Counted from the stretch's first letter, positions 53,090 through 62,085 are shown. The stretch: DNA of 64,000 bases from Bacillota bacterium (GCA_023439125.1 JAEXOU010000022.1:1-64000), one strand, 5' to 3'. A program made the numbers and translations. The notes: generated by a model from the sequence alone, not told the origin.

Positions 53090-53935
53090 CTATACTTCTT
53101 CATAAACCTTTTCAATATAACTCTTAGAAATCAAAGCATTATCAGGAATAGAATCCTCTAGTGTCATATGAATGAATGGTTTTTTTGTTTTCGCAAGACG
53201 TAGCAGATGTTTAAGGTTTAGTTCACCCTCTCCTACCGTTACAGGTCTTGAGACAATCTGGTTATCCTTTACGATAAAATCTTTGATATGCATGACATCA
53301 ATTTCTTCTCCTACTAAATCAAATGCTTCCTCAAAGATTTCGTCCTGATATTTATAGTTGTCGATGGACATCACATTCGTTGCATCAAAGATCACACGTA
53401 GATTCGGCGAATTGATAGCATCTAAAACCTTACGTGTTCTCTTAATATCACACATAATGTGTTTATAAACTGGCTCCACACCAACGACAACACCCATTTT
53501 TTCTGCATAATCTACAATTGGTTTTAGATTTTTTATCAATATGTCAAGGGCTTCTTGCGAATGATTTTCTGGTTCATATTTATATTCCACATTCACTGCA
53601 CCAGTCTCTGTACCGACCATACCACAACCTAATAAGGAAGCAAATCGAATATGCGTTTCATAATTTTTCTGAATTTGATTTAATTGTTGTGCATCAGGGT
53701 TCCCAAGATTTAAGTAGCAGCCTAATACAGCTACATCTATATGATTTTTTTCAAAAACTTCTTTCATATACAATGCCATACCAGGTGTCATCGCTTCACG
53801 ATTTACGTTAAACTCTGTGATTGCCTTCTTTAATGCTAATTGCGTACAGCAAAAACCCTTTTCTGAAATATTCTTAATTAATTGTTCGAATGATACCTTT
53901 TCCATATCATGTGCGCGTATTCCTAATCTTAACAT
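53090..53935 (-). CDS. Sugar phosphate isomerase/epimerase-like TIM-barrel protein
   Basis: A 281-residue protein of the AP-endonuclease-2/xylose isomerase-like TIM-barrel superfamily. Motifs typical of the metal site are GVEPVYKH (Glu), VIFDATNV (Asp), DVMHIKDF (Asp, His) and MTLEDS (Glu) near the C-terminus. The substrate is unknown; such proteins often act on sugars or inositols. AAAGGAG precedes the start. The upstream neighbour is a lipoprotein gene in the same direction. Confidence 0.8.
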   Translation of the reverse strand: MLRLGIRAHDMEKVSFEQLIKNISEKGFCCTQLALKKAITEFNVNREAMTPGMALYMKEVFEKNHIDVAVLGCYLNLGNPDAQQLNQIQKNYETHIRFASLLGCGMVGTETGAVNVEYKYEPENHSQEALDILIKNLKPIVDYAEKMGVVVGVEPVYKHIMCDIKRTRKVLDAINSPNLRVIFDATNVMSIDNYKYQDEIFEEAFDLVGEEIDVMHIKDFIVKDNQIVSRPVTVGEGELNLKHLLRLAKTKKPFIHMTLEDSIPDNALISKSYIEKVYEEV

Positions 53936-53992
53936 TTAAGTCTCCTTTATTCAGTCGTTTTATATTAAGTTTATTTTCTCTTTTGACTGTGT

Positions 53993-54796
53993 CTATTCTA
54001 AATAGAAGGCAGCAACTAACTGTTGTTTTTCAATTCTATAATGACCATTGTCAAGTTCACCATACATTGTAATGTCACATTTCTCTTCAGAACTGTTATG
54101 AGCTTGCAATATTCTACCTATGTCATGAAATCCATAGTTTGGAAGCCTAACAGGAATCGTATACCAGAAGCCATCAATTTCCTTTTGCAATGTAAAATAC
54201 TCGCCATAGAAGAAATCTTCGTCCGAATCATTCTGTATCTTTACGGTAACTACATTACCTTCAACTGCTGTAACAGATAAAGTAACACCGTCTCTGGTAT
54301 TGCTCATATCTTCTGCTTTTGCATAATAGCGTATATCATACTGTCCTAAGATAGCCGCATTTAACATATTGATACCACCCTCTAGGATATCGAGATCAGT
54401 ATCAGCCACGCCATCGTACAAAGTCTTAAAATCATAATCAGCCTCGTACACAGTTCCGTCCTTTAACAGCCATAATCCGTTACTGTAAGTCAGCCAAATC
54501 TCAAAGCCATCTTTATCAACGATTTCGATTCCATAGCAAGGTACTTTCATATCTGCAACACGAGTATTAGCAACAGACTTCGTCATCAACTTATTGATAT
54601 CATCTATTATCTTCCGCTCCTTAGCTACATCGAAAAGCCATTTAACTGTTGTGTTTTCACCGTCAAAATAGTAAAAAGACATAGCACTTGTCTCTGGTGA
54701 TGCATTTTCTAACAATTTATAATCCTGCTTATTCCCACAACTCACTAATGCAATTGCAAACATGAAACATAACACAAGTATAGTAGTCTTTTTCAC
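53993..54796 (-). CDS. Predicted lipoprotein, function unknown
   Basis: A 267-residue secreted lipoprotein. The signal (TTILVLCFMFAIALVSC) ends in a lipobox VSC-G with the Cys as lipid anchor. The rest is rich in Asp, Tyr and aromatic residues; I do not recognise the family. The end contains ...YGELDNGHYRIEKQ, reminiscent of bacterial Ig-like domains in which immunoglobulin-type strands follow a DUF4829- or BsuPI-like core, but this is uncertain. A GTG start is chosen because GGAGG lies 8 bases before it. Confidence 0.7.
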   Translation of the reverse strand: MKKTTILVLCFMFAIALVSCGNKQDYKLLENASPETSAMSFYYFDGENTTVKWLFDVAKERKIIDDINKLMTKSVANTRVADMKVPCYGIEIVDKDGFEIWLTYSNGLWLLKDGTVYEADYDFKTLYDGVADTDLDILEGGINMLNAAILGQYDIRYYAKAEDMSNTRDGVTLSVTAVEGNVVTVKIQNDSDEDFFYGEYFTLQKEIDGFWYTIPVRLPNYGFHDIGRILQAHNSSEEKCDITMYGELDNGHYRIEKQQLVAAFYLE

Positions 54797-54894
54797 TCCA
54801 AGCACCTCCACAAATTAAGTTCAAAATTCATCTTCTATTAGCTATTTGAATGTAACTCTCAGCATTCTTAGATAAAGAGATCCTTATCCACTGC

Positions 54895-55695
54895 TTAGAA
54901 CAATCTCTTCATTTCTCCGCCATGAATTTCCACTGGAACATCATTTACTGTGATCCAAACTGACATTATAGAAGGATTATACACCATGTTGCATGAAGCT
55001 GTATATTCTAAACGATTCACTGCGTCCAAATAATTCATGATCTCTATGTTTGTAGCATACCACACTTCCTCCTGATTGGATACGAACTGCAAAAACTGCT
55101 CAATCAGTTCCCAATTATCATCTCTGGTAAATTCATAACTATGTCCCCACACATACATCATCGTAAGATATTGAGATTTTTTCGTCTCGATAAATGTTTG
55201 AGCCAATTCCAGCAGCTTATGATTGTGATGACAAGTAGGCTGCCATTCATACGGATTCCCTGGCAAATCAAAATTCTCTGAGGATCCCACAGTTCTAGCA
55301 TATCGAATTCCAAGCGCTGGAAGCATCGCTACAATTTCCTTATGATAGGAGCCGTTCGGATAAGAAAATCCACGAACAGGATAGCCAACTAATTGCTCCA
55401 AGCCTTCACGATCTTGCAAGATTTCCTGGACCGTCATTGGTAAAGGACAACGTGCTATGGTTGGATGTGTCATAGAATGTGCAGCAACCTCGTGACCTTT
55501 GTAGATTTCCTTAATTTCTTCCTTATGGATACGAATATCTTGGTCCATCAAGCCATAATTTAGATGAAATGTTCCTTTTACATGATATTGATTCAGCATT
55601 TGCACTAAACGTTGATCCTCTTTTTTTCCATCGTCATAACTAAGCGTCAATACTTTATACTTTCCATGAGGAAAGCATACATAGATCTTCTCCAT
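54895..55695 (-). CDS. Polysaccharide deacetylase (NodB domain)
   Basis: A 266-residue carbohydrate esterase 4-type protein. The NodB metal-site motifs are TLSYDDGKKED near residue 20 and AAHSMTHPTI near residue 75; FSYPNGSY follows. No signal peptide is visible, unlike secreted peptidoglycan deacetylases, so the site of action is unclear. GGGGGAG precedes the start. It lies downstream of the ABC transporter gene but has its own promoter. Confidence 0.85.
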   Translation of the reverse strand: MEKIYVCFPHGKYKVLTLSYDDGKKEDQRLVQMLNQYHVKGTFHLNYGLMDQDIRIHKEEIKEIYKGHEVAAHSMTHPTIARCPLPMTVQEILQDREGLEQLVGYPVRGFSYPNGSYHKEIVAMLPALGIRYARTVGSSENFDLPGNPYEWQPTCHHNHKLLELAQTFIETKKSQYLTMMYVWGHSYEFTRDDNWELIEQFLQFVSNQEEVWYATNIEIMNYLDAVNRLEYTASCNMVYNPSIMSVWITVNDVPVEIHGGEMKRLF

Positions 55696-55764
55696 AACTC
55701 CCCCTGATTCTAGTCTTCTACATTCAACTACTATTGTGAAAAATCTCTTTTATAAGTAACTTCT

Positions 55765-55770
55765 ATTATA
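55765..55770 (-). promoter_or_regulatory. Extended -10 promoter of the deacetylase gene
   Basis: TGATATAAT forms an extended -10 on the minus strand in the ABC transporter-deacetylase gap. The -35 region is weak. Confidence 0.45.
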
Positions 55771-55799
55771 TCAAATTATGAGAAATTATTTTTAGCTAA

Positions 55800-57599
55800 T
55801 TAACTTTGTAACTTCCTCATCTGATAAAATTCACCCTTTAGCTGCATTAATTCATCAAAGGTACCAAATTCTGTGCATTTTCCACCATTGATTACCGCAA
55901 TCTTGTCTGCATTACGAATCGTCGACAATCGATGTGCAACAATAAATGTAGTGCGGTCTTTCGTCAAGTTGGTAAGCGCATTCTGGATTTCCTTTTCTGA
56001 AATACTATCCAACGCAGAAGTTGCTTCATCTAATACAATAACTTTCGGGTCACGAATTAACGCACGTGCAATGGAAATACGTTGCTTTTGACCACCGCTC
56101 AAGGTATCTCCATGTTCTCCAACCATCGTATCCAAACCCTTTGGCAAGCTATCAATAAATTCAGTTAAATTCGCTGCCACAAGAGCCTGTTTAAGCTGCC
56201 CTTCTGTCACCGATGGCATACCGTACGTAATATTGTCACGTATCGTCCCCGTAAATAAGATGGAAGTCTGTGGGACAACTGCGAGAAAACGCCGAAAGCT
56301 TCGAAGATTAATCTCATTTAAATCCATTCCATCTAACAATACTTTTCCCTTACTAGCTTTTATAAAGCCAATTACCAGATTAAGAATTGTTGATTTACCA
56401 GCACCTGATTCACCAACTAAGGCAATCGTTTCTCCTTGCTTCACTGATAAATTCAGTCCATTTAACACTGATTTTTCTTCACTATATGCAAATTCCACCT
56501 GTTGGAATTCAAAATTACCCTTTATATCCTTAATTACTTTCTTGCCCTTTTCATCTTCAATATCTTCTGCTAATAGTACTTCACCGACCGAATTAACAGA
56601 TTCCAATCCCTTAGAGATTACAGGAAGTAAGTTAATAAAAGAAGATAATTGATTTACGACGGTGGCAAAGAAGGTCTGATAAAGGGTGATATCACCAACT
56701 AAGATTCTATCATGGAAAGCAAGATATCCTGTAAACCCTAGACATAGAATCTGAAACACCTGAAAGATAACCCAACTAACCGCACCAAAATTGGCTTGTA
56801 CAATGTCTAAGCGATACCCTTTTTCCGCTACTTGATTTAGTTGCTCCTCCATTTTCTTAATTTCTTCATGTTCCAGCGCATGAGCACGTGTTACTGGGAT
56901 AAGTTCCACCATCTCCATAACACGTGCCGACGTTTCCTCCATCTCTTTACGAAACTCAGAATTAGATTTCTTTATCCTTGTCTTAAATGCTACAATCGTT
57001 GCTCCTGCAATTGGCGCTGATACTAAAAAGAAGAGAAAAACAGTTAAACTTTTCGATATTGTAACACTTAATGCTACAATTAAGTTAAGTGCTATATTAA
57101 GTAGATTAATAAAGAGTTGCTGTGATAGTGTTTCAATTGCTTCTACATCACGCATAATCTTAGATTGTAAACGCCCAGATTGCATCTCTTTATGATACGT
57201 AATTGATAACTGTTGTAATTTACGCACCATTGCACCACGTAAGCCCGCCTCCACATAACGCATTGCTTTACTACGATTTCTCGTATATAGATAGTTCATC
57301 GGAATATTAAGTGCTACAAGTGCCAAAATAACGATCAGATTCAATGCAATCACATTCAATCCGTTCTCTTTTTTCCCCATTGCAACATTAATAATATTCG
57401 CAGTAACAATAGGTAAGACCCAAACGCAAGCATGCTTTAAAGCAAAAAAAACTCCGGATAATACGAATTGATGGTATTGACCACGATACAATCCTGTTAA
57501 AATCCGAAGTGGCTTACTCTTGTTCCTGTTATAACAATCAATAAATGCTTCCTCGACCTTGGAATAATCGTCCAAGTCCTGATAACCCTTGTGTTCCAT
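55800..57599 (-). CDS. ABC transporter, ATP-binding/permease half-transporter
   Basis: A 599-residue exporter of the MsbA/MDR type, probably a homodimer or a partner of an unseen half. Six membrane helices fill about 45-330, with an exporter-type permease domain. The nucleotide-binding domain has GESGAGKST (about 390), LSGGQKQRISIARAL and VIVLDEATSALD. The start at MEHKGYQDLDD is set by GGAGG 7 bases ahead. A fragment of its 5' end is duplicated at 59529-59690. Substrate unknown. Confidence 0.92.
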   Translation of the reverse strand: MEHKGYQDLDDYSKVEEAFIDCYNRNKSKPLRILTGLYRGQYHQFVLSGVFFALKHACVWVLPIVTANIINVAMGKKENGLNVIALNLIVILALVALNIPMNYLYTRNRSKAMRYVEAGLRGAMVRKLQQLSITYHKEMQSGRLQSKIMRDVEAIETLSQQLFINLLNIALNLIVALSVTISKSLTVFLFFLVSAPIAGATIVAFKTRIKKSNSEFRKEMEETSARVMEMVELIPVTRAHALEHEEIKKMEEQLNQVAEKGYRLDIVQANFGAVSWVIFQVFQILCLGFTGYLAFHDRILVGDITLYQTFFATVVNQLSSFINLLPVISKGLESVNSVGEVLLAEDIEDEKGKKVIKDIKGNFEFQQVEFAYSEEKSVLNGLNLSVKQGETIALVGESGAGKSTILNLVIGFIKASKGKVLLDGMDLNEINLRSFRRFLAVVPQTSILFTGTIRDNITYGMPSVTEGQLKQALVAANLTEFIDSLPKGLDTMVGEHGDTLSGGQKQRISIARALIRDPKVIVLDEATSALDSISEKEIQNALTNLTKDRTTFIVAHRLSTIRNADKIAVINGGKCTEFGTFDELMQLKGEFYQMRKLQS

Positions 57600-57638
57600 C
57601 GAGTTTCCTCCGTATCGTATATTCAATTTATGGATTCT

Positions 57639-57902
57639 GGTGTCAAAAGTCCTTAAGAAAAGATTCTGACGTCATTTTGCACAAAGAAATGTTATAAGTA
57701 TGGGATGACAAACATAATTTATCCGCAACACGCTTTCGCTTGAATGAAGTTCGTAACGGTACATAAGGGCCTAAAATACAGGCCCAAAGTACCGACGACT
57801 TCATAACAGTATGCTCCTAAATTATGTTTGTCCTCCCATTTTTAGCAAGTCTATTTACGTGCAAAATGACGAGAAAAATTACAGAAAAGTACTTTTGACA
57901 CC
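57639..57902. repeat. Palindromic repeat family 1, copy B, with terminal inverted repeats
   Basis: The core (57670-57871) has the same arms and internal stems as copy A. Outside the core, GGTGTCAAAAGT (57639-57650) pairs with ACTTTTGACACC (57891-57902), making a 264-bp palindrome with MITE-like termini. Middle-stem bases differ from copy A in matched pairs (GGAA/TTCC there, GACA/TGTC here). It lies between the hydrolase and ABC transporter genes. Confidence 0.85.
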
Positions 57903-57931
57903 CAAATCACATATGTAAAAAACTGTACTTT

Positions 57932-57961
57932 ATGATACCATGAGAACTAGTAAAAATTCAA
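57932..57961 (-). promoter_or_regulatory. Possible promoter of the ABC transporter gene
   Basis: TTGAAT and TATCAT are 18 bases apart on the minus strand. If used, palindrome copy B would be in the 5' leader of the transporter mRNA. Confidence 0.4.
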
Positions 57962-58008
57962 TGAGATATTACTGGAAGATTGTAGTATTCGGTTAAACGA
58001 TCCACAAA

Positions 58009-58764
58009 TTACTGTTCATTCAAAAAATTATCAATAACCTGAATCCACCTCTCAGGCTCATAAACTACTTTATAACAGTGCATGTCGCCCTTAAAACAGA
58101 TGACTTTTGTTTCTGGATAATATCTCTTCATAAGGTTGGCGGCTCTCTTAGAGAGCTTTTCATTTCCTTTGGTTCCATGAATAAACAGTATTCTGCTTTG
58201 GCTTTTCACATCTTCACGCATCCCCCCCGCACACGTAGCACGTACAATATTTTTCATAGATTGATCTGTCATTAAATCTGCAATTTTTAAATAATCATCC
58301 AAATATTTTTCCGGCAGGAAATGTTTTTTAAAAGATTCTATTACCTTCTTTTTTCGTACTTTTGATTGATGGATAATATCTATGTAATTTCTGATCATAA
58401 TGCTTTGAAGTATTTTAGGACATGATACTAATGGCGCTCCATCCATTATTAGATTACATATGGTAAGTCTGCCATCCTGCCAAATTTCATGAGCAATTTT
58501 CCCACCGAGAGAAATTCCACATAAAACATCTATCGTACCTATATTTTTCTCTTGGAAATAATGTATAATATCTTCTACTTCTTTGGTCATAGAAATAAAT
58601 TCACTAGCACTCTCCTCCGTATGAGCACTCAATGCTATAACATAAATATTATACTGATCTTTAAGGGCTGTAATCTGTGGCATCCAAATCTGCCATGGTG
58701 TTAGTACTCCATGTATCAGAATCATAATTGGTTTCGTTCCTTCTACAAATTCATGTACTTGCAT
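58009..58764 (-). CDS. Alpha/beta-hydrolase
   Basis: A 251-residue alpha/beta-hydrolase. The nucleophile elbow GISLGG (Ser) is near residue 97, the oxyanion region is ILIHGVLTPW near residue 17, and a later His in KGDMHCYKV could complete the triad with Asp. The substrate is unknown. It begins two bases after the TetR gene stop, so the two are co-transcribed and the hydrolase is probably controlled by TetR. Confidence 0.82.
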   Translation of the reverse strand: MQVHEFVEGTKPIMILIHGVLTPWQIWMPQITALKDQYNIYVIALSAHTEESASEFISMTKEVEDIIHYFQEKNIGTIDVLCGISLGGKIAHEIWQDGRLTICNLIMDGAPLVSCPKILQSIMIRNYIDIIHQSKVRKKKVIESFKKHFLPEKYLDDYLKIADLMTDQSMKNIVRATCAGGMREDVKSQSRILFIHGTKGNEKLSKRAANLMKRYYPETKVICFKGDMHCYKVVYEPERWIQVIDNFLNEQ

Positions 58765-58766
58765 AT

Positions 58767-59432
58767 TTAATCCTCCAATCCTAATAAATAATATAATGTT
58801 GTTTCAAGAGTCATGAGTTGTGTTTTTGGTGTATACCATTCCGTCAAAGGCAATTTTTTGTAACAATGATTAATAATGCAACTCATCTCAATGCCATTAT
58901 AAGTAGTGGTAAGATAAGTGAGAATTTCTTCTAGACTTACTTTCGTTGTCAGATCATTATTTGAGATATACTCTTGTAAATACTGTGATACTCGCATAAA
59001 AAGATATTCAAAGTTACCTGTACCCTCAATTTCACCTAATATTTTTTCAACACGTTGTGGTGCATTCATTGAAAGTACAGACAGTTCAAAGTTGATCTTT
59101 ACAATACCCATCAGTTCTTTTGTCATAAAGTCCGAAAGCAGTTTAAAAATTTGATGTAAAACTATCCTGATATCCTTTCTTTCAGAATCTAAAAAAATAT
59201 CATCTACTTGCCCTTTGATATTTACCTTTTGCCTATTATTTATTAGCATATCTCTAAAAATCTCATCAATATCCTTATAAAAACGATAGATACCGCCTTG
59301 ACTAAGACCAGTTGCATTAATTATATCCTGCATAGTCACAGTGCTGATGGTTTTTTGAAGACACAAATCATAAACCTTGCAGACAATCATATTTTTTTTA
59401 TTTTGGAAATATTCTTCCGATACTTTTGGCAT
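58767..59432 (-). CDS. TetR-family transcriptional regulator
   Basis: A 221-residue TetR protein. The N-terminal helix-turn-helix (VTMQDIINATGLSQGGIYRFY, key part TGLSQGGIYRFY) is near residues 30-50; the remainder is an all-helical ligand-binding domain. The start at MPKVSEEYF follows GGAGG. A near-perfect palindrome overlaps its own promoter, pointing to autoregulation. The ligand is not known. Confidence 0.9.
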   Translation of the reverse strand: MPKVSEEYFQNKKNMIVCKVYDLCLQKTISTVTMQDIINATGLSQGGIYRFYKDIDEIFRDMLINNRQKVNIKGQVDDIFLDSERKDIRIVLHQIFKLLSDFMTKELMGIVKINFELSVLSMNAPQRVEKILGEIEGTGNFEYLFMRVSQYLQEYISNNDLTTKVSLEEILTYLTTTYNGIEMSCIINHCYKKLPLTEWYTPKTQLMTLETTLYYLLGLED

Positions 59433-59451
59433 ATAGACCTCCTTACTTAAA

Positions 59452-59469
59452 AATGAAACTAGATTCATT
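59452..59469. promoter_or_regulatory. Probable TetR operator
   Basis: The 18-bp near-palindrome AATGAAACTAGATTCATT lies between the tetR-like start and its -10 box, overlapping the latter. Size and place fit a TetR operator. A further GTTTCATCTA half-site lies about 45 bases away. Confidence 0.6.
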
Positions 59470-59495
59470 TTAACATATGTGGAATTAAATGTAAA
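59467..59495 (-). promoter_or_regulatory. TetR-hydrolase operon promoter
   Basis: TTTACA and TAAAAT are 17 bases apart on the minus strand. The -10 overlaps the candidate operator. Confidence 0.7.
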
Positions 59496-59528
59496 GAAGA
59501 AATGAATATTGTTTCATCTAAATAAAAT

Positions 59529-59690
59529 ACGCAAGCATGCTTTAAAGCAAAAAAACTCCGGATAATAAGAATTGATGGTATTGACCATAATACAATCCTG
59601 TTAAAATCCGGAGTGGCTTACTCTTGTTCATGTTATAAAAATCAATAAATGCTTCCTCAACCTTGGAATCTAAGTCCTGATAACAGTTCC
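59529..59690 (-). pseudogene. Duplicated 5' fragment of the ABC transporter gene
   Basis: This stretch repeats 57425-57596, the first ~55 codons of the ABC transporter gene, with about eight substitutions and two short indels by eye. It has no start codon in frame and is broken. Its 5' (right) end runs into proS: the last four proS codons and the proS stop lie within the copied DNA, in another frame. Confidence 0.85.
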
Positions 59691-61415
59691 ATAATTTAGC
59701 TCAAAATATAATTGTTCTTTCAACTTCAGAATATAGTCCAAAGCATCTAAAACATCTACAACTGTATGAACGGCTTTATCTCTTGTAGTGATTTCTATTT
59801 TATTATTTTGCAAATTTCTAGGACTGATAATAACGCGAATAGGAACACCTAATAGGTCTGCATCTGCAAACATCTGTCCACCACGGATACCCTCTCTGTC
59901 ATCATAAATGACCTCTGCTCTGTGTTTTTTCAATTCCTCGTATAAAGTATCCGCTACTTCCTTAGTTTCTTCATCATCGGGACGTATGCAACAGATATGG
60001 ACTTCCCATGGTGCTATAGAAATCGGCCATATCGGACCATAGTCATCATGCTTTGCTTCACATACCGAAGCCGCAAGACGCCCAACACCAATTCCATAGC
60101 ATCCCATAACAGGGTTGTGAATAGAACCATTCTGATCCACATACTGCATACGCATACTCTTGCTATATTTTGTCCCAAGCTGAAAGATGTTTCCTACCTC
60201 TATACCCCTTTTAATTGTCAAGGTAGGTTTACCACAGCATGGACAGGTACTTCCATCTTTCACTTTTGCAATGTCTACAAATGTTACACCATTGAGATCT
60301 CTCTCCAGATTTAATCCTACATAATGGAAACCTTCTTTATTTGCTCCAGCTACAAGGCTATCAATTCCCTTCAAAGACAAATCAAAATAGTAATTTACCT
60401 GTTCTGAAAGTTTATATGGTCCAATATATCCTGCAACCAATGGAGAATTCTCAGTAATTTCAGCCGGATGTATCTCTTCTCCTACTATATTACGAAGCTT
60501 TGTTTCGTTCACTTCATAATCTCCACGTACAAATGCTACTACATAAGTATCATCTGCATTTTTCTGATAAACAACTGCTTTACAAGAAGAAGAAACATCA
60601 CTCTTTAAAAAATTACAAACTTCTTCCATAGTCTTACAATTTGGTGTTTCAACACACTCAAGTGGTAATAGAACATTACAAGAGGTATTTTCTACAATAT
60701 TTTTAGCAGCTTCCATGTTAGCTCTGTAATCACAAACAGAACATAATACGATAGAATCTTCTCCGACTTCATTTAACAACATATACTCATGAGAAATATT
60801 TCCGCCCATCATTCCAGAATCGGAGGCTACAGTTACTACCTCTGGAATTCCAACTCTCTTAAAGATTCTATTATAAGCATCATAACATTTCTGATAATAT
60901 TGTTCTAAATCTTCCTGTGAAGTATGAAAAGAATACGCATCCTTCATTGTAAACTCGCGTACCCGTATCATGCCAGCTCTTGGTCTAGCTTCGTCCCTAA
61001 ATTTTCTCTGAATCTGATAAATCATAAATGGATATTGCTGATAAGACTGACCATATTCCCTTACCAAATGTACGGCAGCTTCCTCATGCGTCATTCCAAG
61101 CACCATTTTGGATTTGTTTCGATCTTCAAAACGAATCAACTCGCTTGCAATACTGTCATAACGCCCTGATTCTTGCCACAATTCAGCTGGCATTACAACT
61201 GGAAATAAAACCTCTTGTCCATCAATAGAATTCATTTCTTCTCGAATAATCGTTTCTATTTTTGAAGTGACTCTTCTTAAAGCTGGAAACTCAGAAAAAA
61301 TACCATTACCAACATATTTCATATATCCACCACGTACCATGAATGCATGACTATCAATAACACAATCTGCTGGTCGTTCTTTGAATCTCTGTCCTACTAA
61401 ATTTTTAATCTTCAT
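59670..61415 (-). CDS. proS: Prolyl-tRNA synthetase (bacterial type)
   Basis: A 581-residue class II aminoacyl-tRNA synthetase that attaches proline to tRNA-Pro. Motif 2 (FRDEARPRAGMIRVREF, 139-155) and motif 3 (GCYGIGVGRLAAS, near 443) flank a full editing insertion domain (about 230-385) that hydrolyses Ala-tRNA-Pro; the anticodon-binding domain follows. The C-terminal residues VIRT are encoded by the duplicated ABC-transporter fragment, so the end of the protein was probably reshaped by rearrangement. Expression is governed by a T-box. Confidence 0.96.
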   Translation of the reverse strand: MKIKNLVGQRFKERPADCVIDSHAFMVRGGYMKYVGNGIFSEFPALRRVTSKIETIIREEMNSIDGQEVLFPVVMPAELWQESGRYDSIASELIRFEDRNKSKMVLGMTHEEAAVHLVREYGQSYQQYPFMIYQIQRKFRDEARPRAGMIRVREFTMKDAYSFHTSQEDLEQYYQKCYDAYNRIFKRVGIPEVVTVASDSGMMGGNISHEYMLLNEVGEDSIVLCSVCDYRANMEAAKNIVENTSCNVLLPLECVETPNCKTMEEVCNFLKSDVSSSCKAVVYQKNADDTYVVAFVRGDYEVNETKLRNIVGEEIHPAEITENSPLVAGYIGPYKLSEQVNYYFDLSLKGIDSLVAGANKEGFHYVGLNLERDLNGVTFVDIAKVKDGSTCPCCGKPTLTIKRGIEVGNIFQLGTKYSKSMRMQYVDQNGSIHNPVMGCYGIGVGRLAASVCEAKHDDYGPIWPISIAPWEVHICCIRPDDEETKEVADTLYEELKKHRAEVIYDDREGIRGGQMFADADLLGVPIRVIISPRNLQNNKIEITTRDKAVHTVVDVLDALDYILKLKEQLYFELNYGTVIRT

Positions 61416-61449
61416 TTCATTCGTCCTTTCTATTGTTTTTTATTAATAG

Positions 61450-61592
61450 TCTTTGTAAAATCCACAAAGACATATATCCAAAACAAAGTGTTTATCCACT
61501 ACTACTTTGTCCCGCGCCGGAGGTAGCGGAGTGCGCATCCTGCGGAGCTTTTTTATTTATTAGGAAATTCAGAGGAATTTCCTAATAAATAA
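61450..61592 (-). repeat. GC-rich hairpin block in the proS leader
   Basis: Between the T-box terminator and proS lies an 18-bp perfect hairpin (TTATTTATTAGGAAATTC, 61553-61570, with 61575-61592; 4-base loop), then a GC-rich stretch (about 61511-61548) with GCGGAG repeated, then an 8-bp GTCTTTGT hairpin. None of this is part of a standard T-box. It looks like an inserted repeat. Confidence 0.6.
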
Positions 61593-61870
61593 AAAAAGTC
61601 CCAAGTATAAAAATTATACTTAGGACGAATTTAATCCGCGTTACCACCTAAATTCAGATTACGATCTGCACTCACTGCAAGCTATCACTCACATATCTCT
61701 GATAACGGTGATCTCCGGCAGAAGTTTCTGATATGATACAGCTTTGGCTTCTGCTACTCCTAGACTGGTTCAATATTCAAAATACCTAAAGTCTTGCACC
61801 AACCGACTCTTCTCTGATGGGTTTGAATATCTACTATTTCTAATCAATGTATTTAGACTATTTAATCATA
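61591..61870 (-). promoter_or_regulatory. T-box riboswitch (proline) with promoter
   Basis: The T-box sequence AGGTGGTAACGCGG is at 61636-61649 (minus). A terminator stem (GTCCTAAGTATAA with its complement, 61598-61626) with a T-run follows. Stem I has GATATTCAAA pairing with TTTGAATAT, and AGTCGGTTGGTGCAAGA in the distal loop. A CCA proline codon (61766-61768) fits the specifier position. Uncharged tRNA-Pro would permit read-through into proS. The promoter -10 is at 61865-61870. Confidence 0.88.
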
Positions 61871-61892
61871 CATTTTCACATAAGTCATGCAA
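61865..61892 (-). promoter_or_regulatory. proS promoter
   Basis: TTGCAT and TATGAT are 16 bases apart on the minus strand, just upstream of the T-box stem I. The stretch from here to the GNAT promoter (about 61893-62085) shows nothing else. Confidence 0.65.
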
Positions 61893-62085
61893 TATCCCAG
61901 CATATTATATAGTGGTGAAATCGGATAATGGTATCAACACCAGTATTTATAAGCGCTCCTAAACGCATTATGATATTGCCAAGGAATACGAAGATTATAT
62001 TCGCTTCCAGAATTACATAAAGAACATAGCGACTTATTAATGAGCTTTACTTTCTATAATCATTTTTAAATTAGTTATTAATGCA

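Noticed and set aside
55800..57599. Flagellar or chemotaxis link of the ABC transporter
   Set aside because: It is distant from the operon, separately promoted and of a general exporter type.
61744..61962. Plus-strand open frame over the proS leader
   Set aside because: It overlaps the T-box and promoter on the opposite strand and has no ribosome site.
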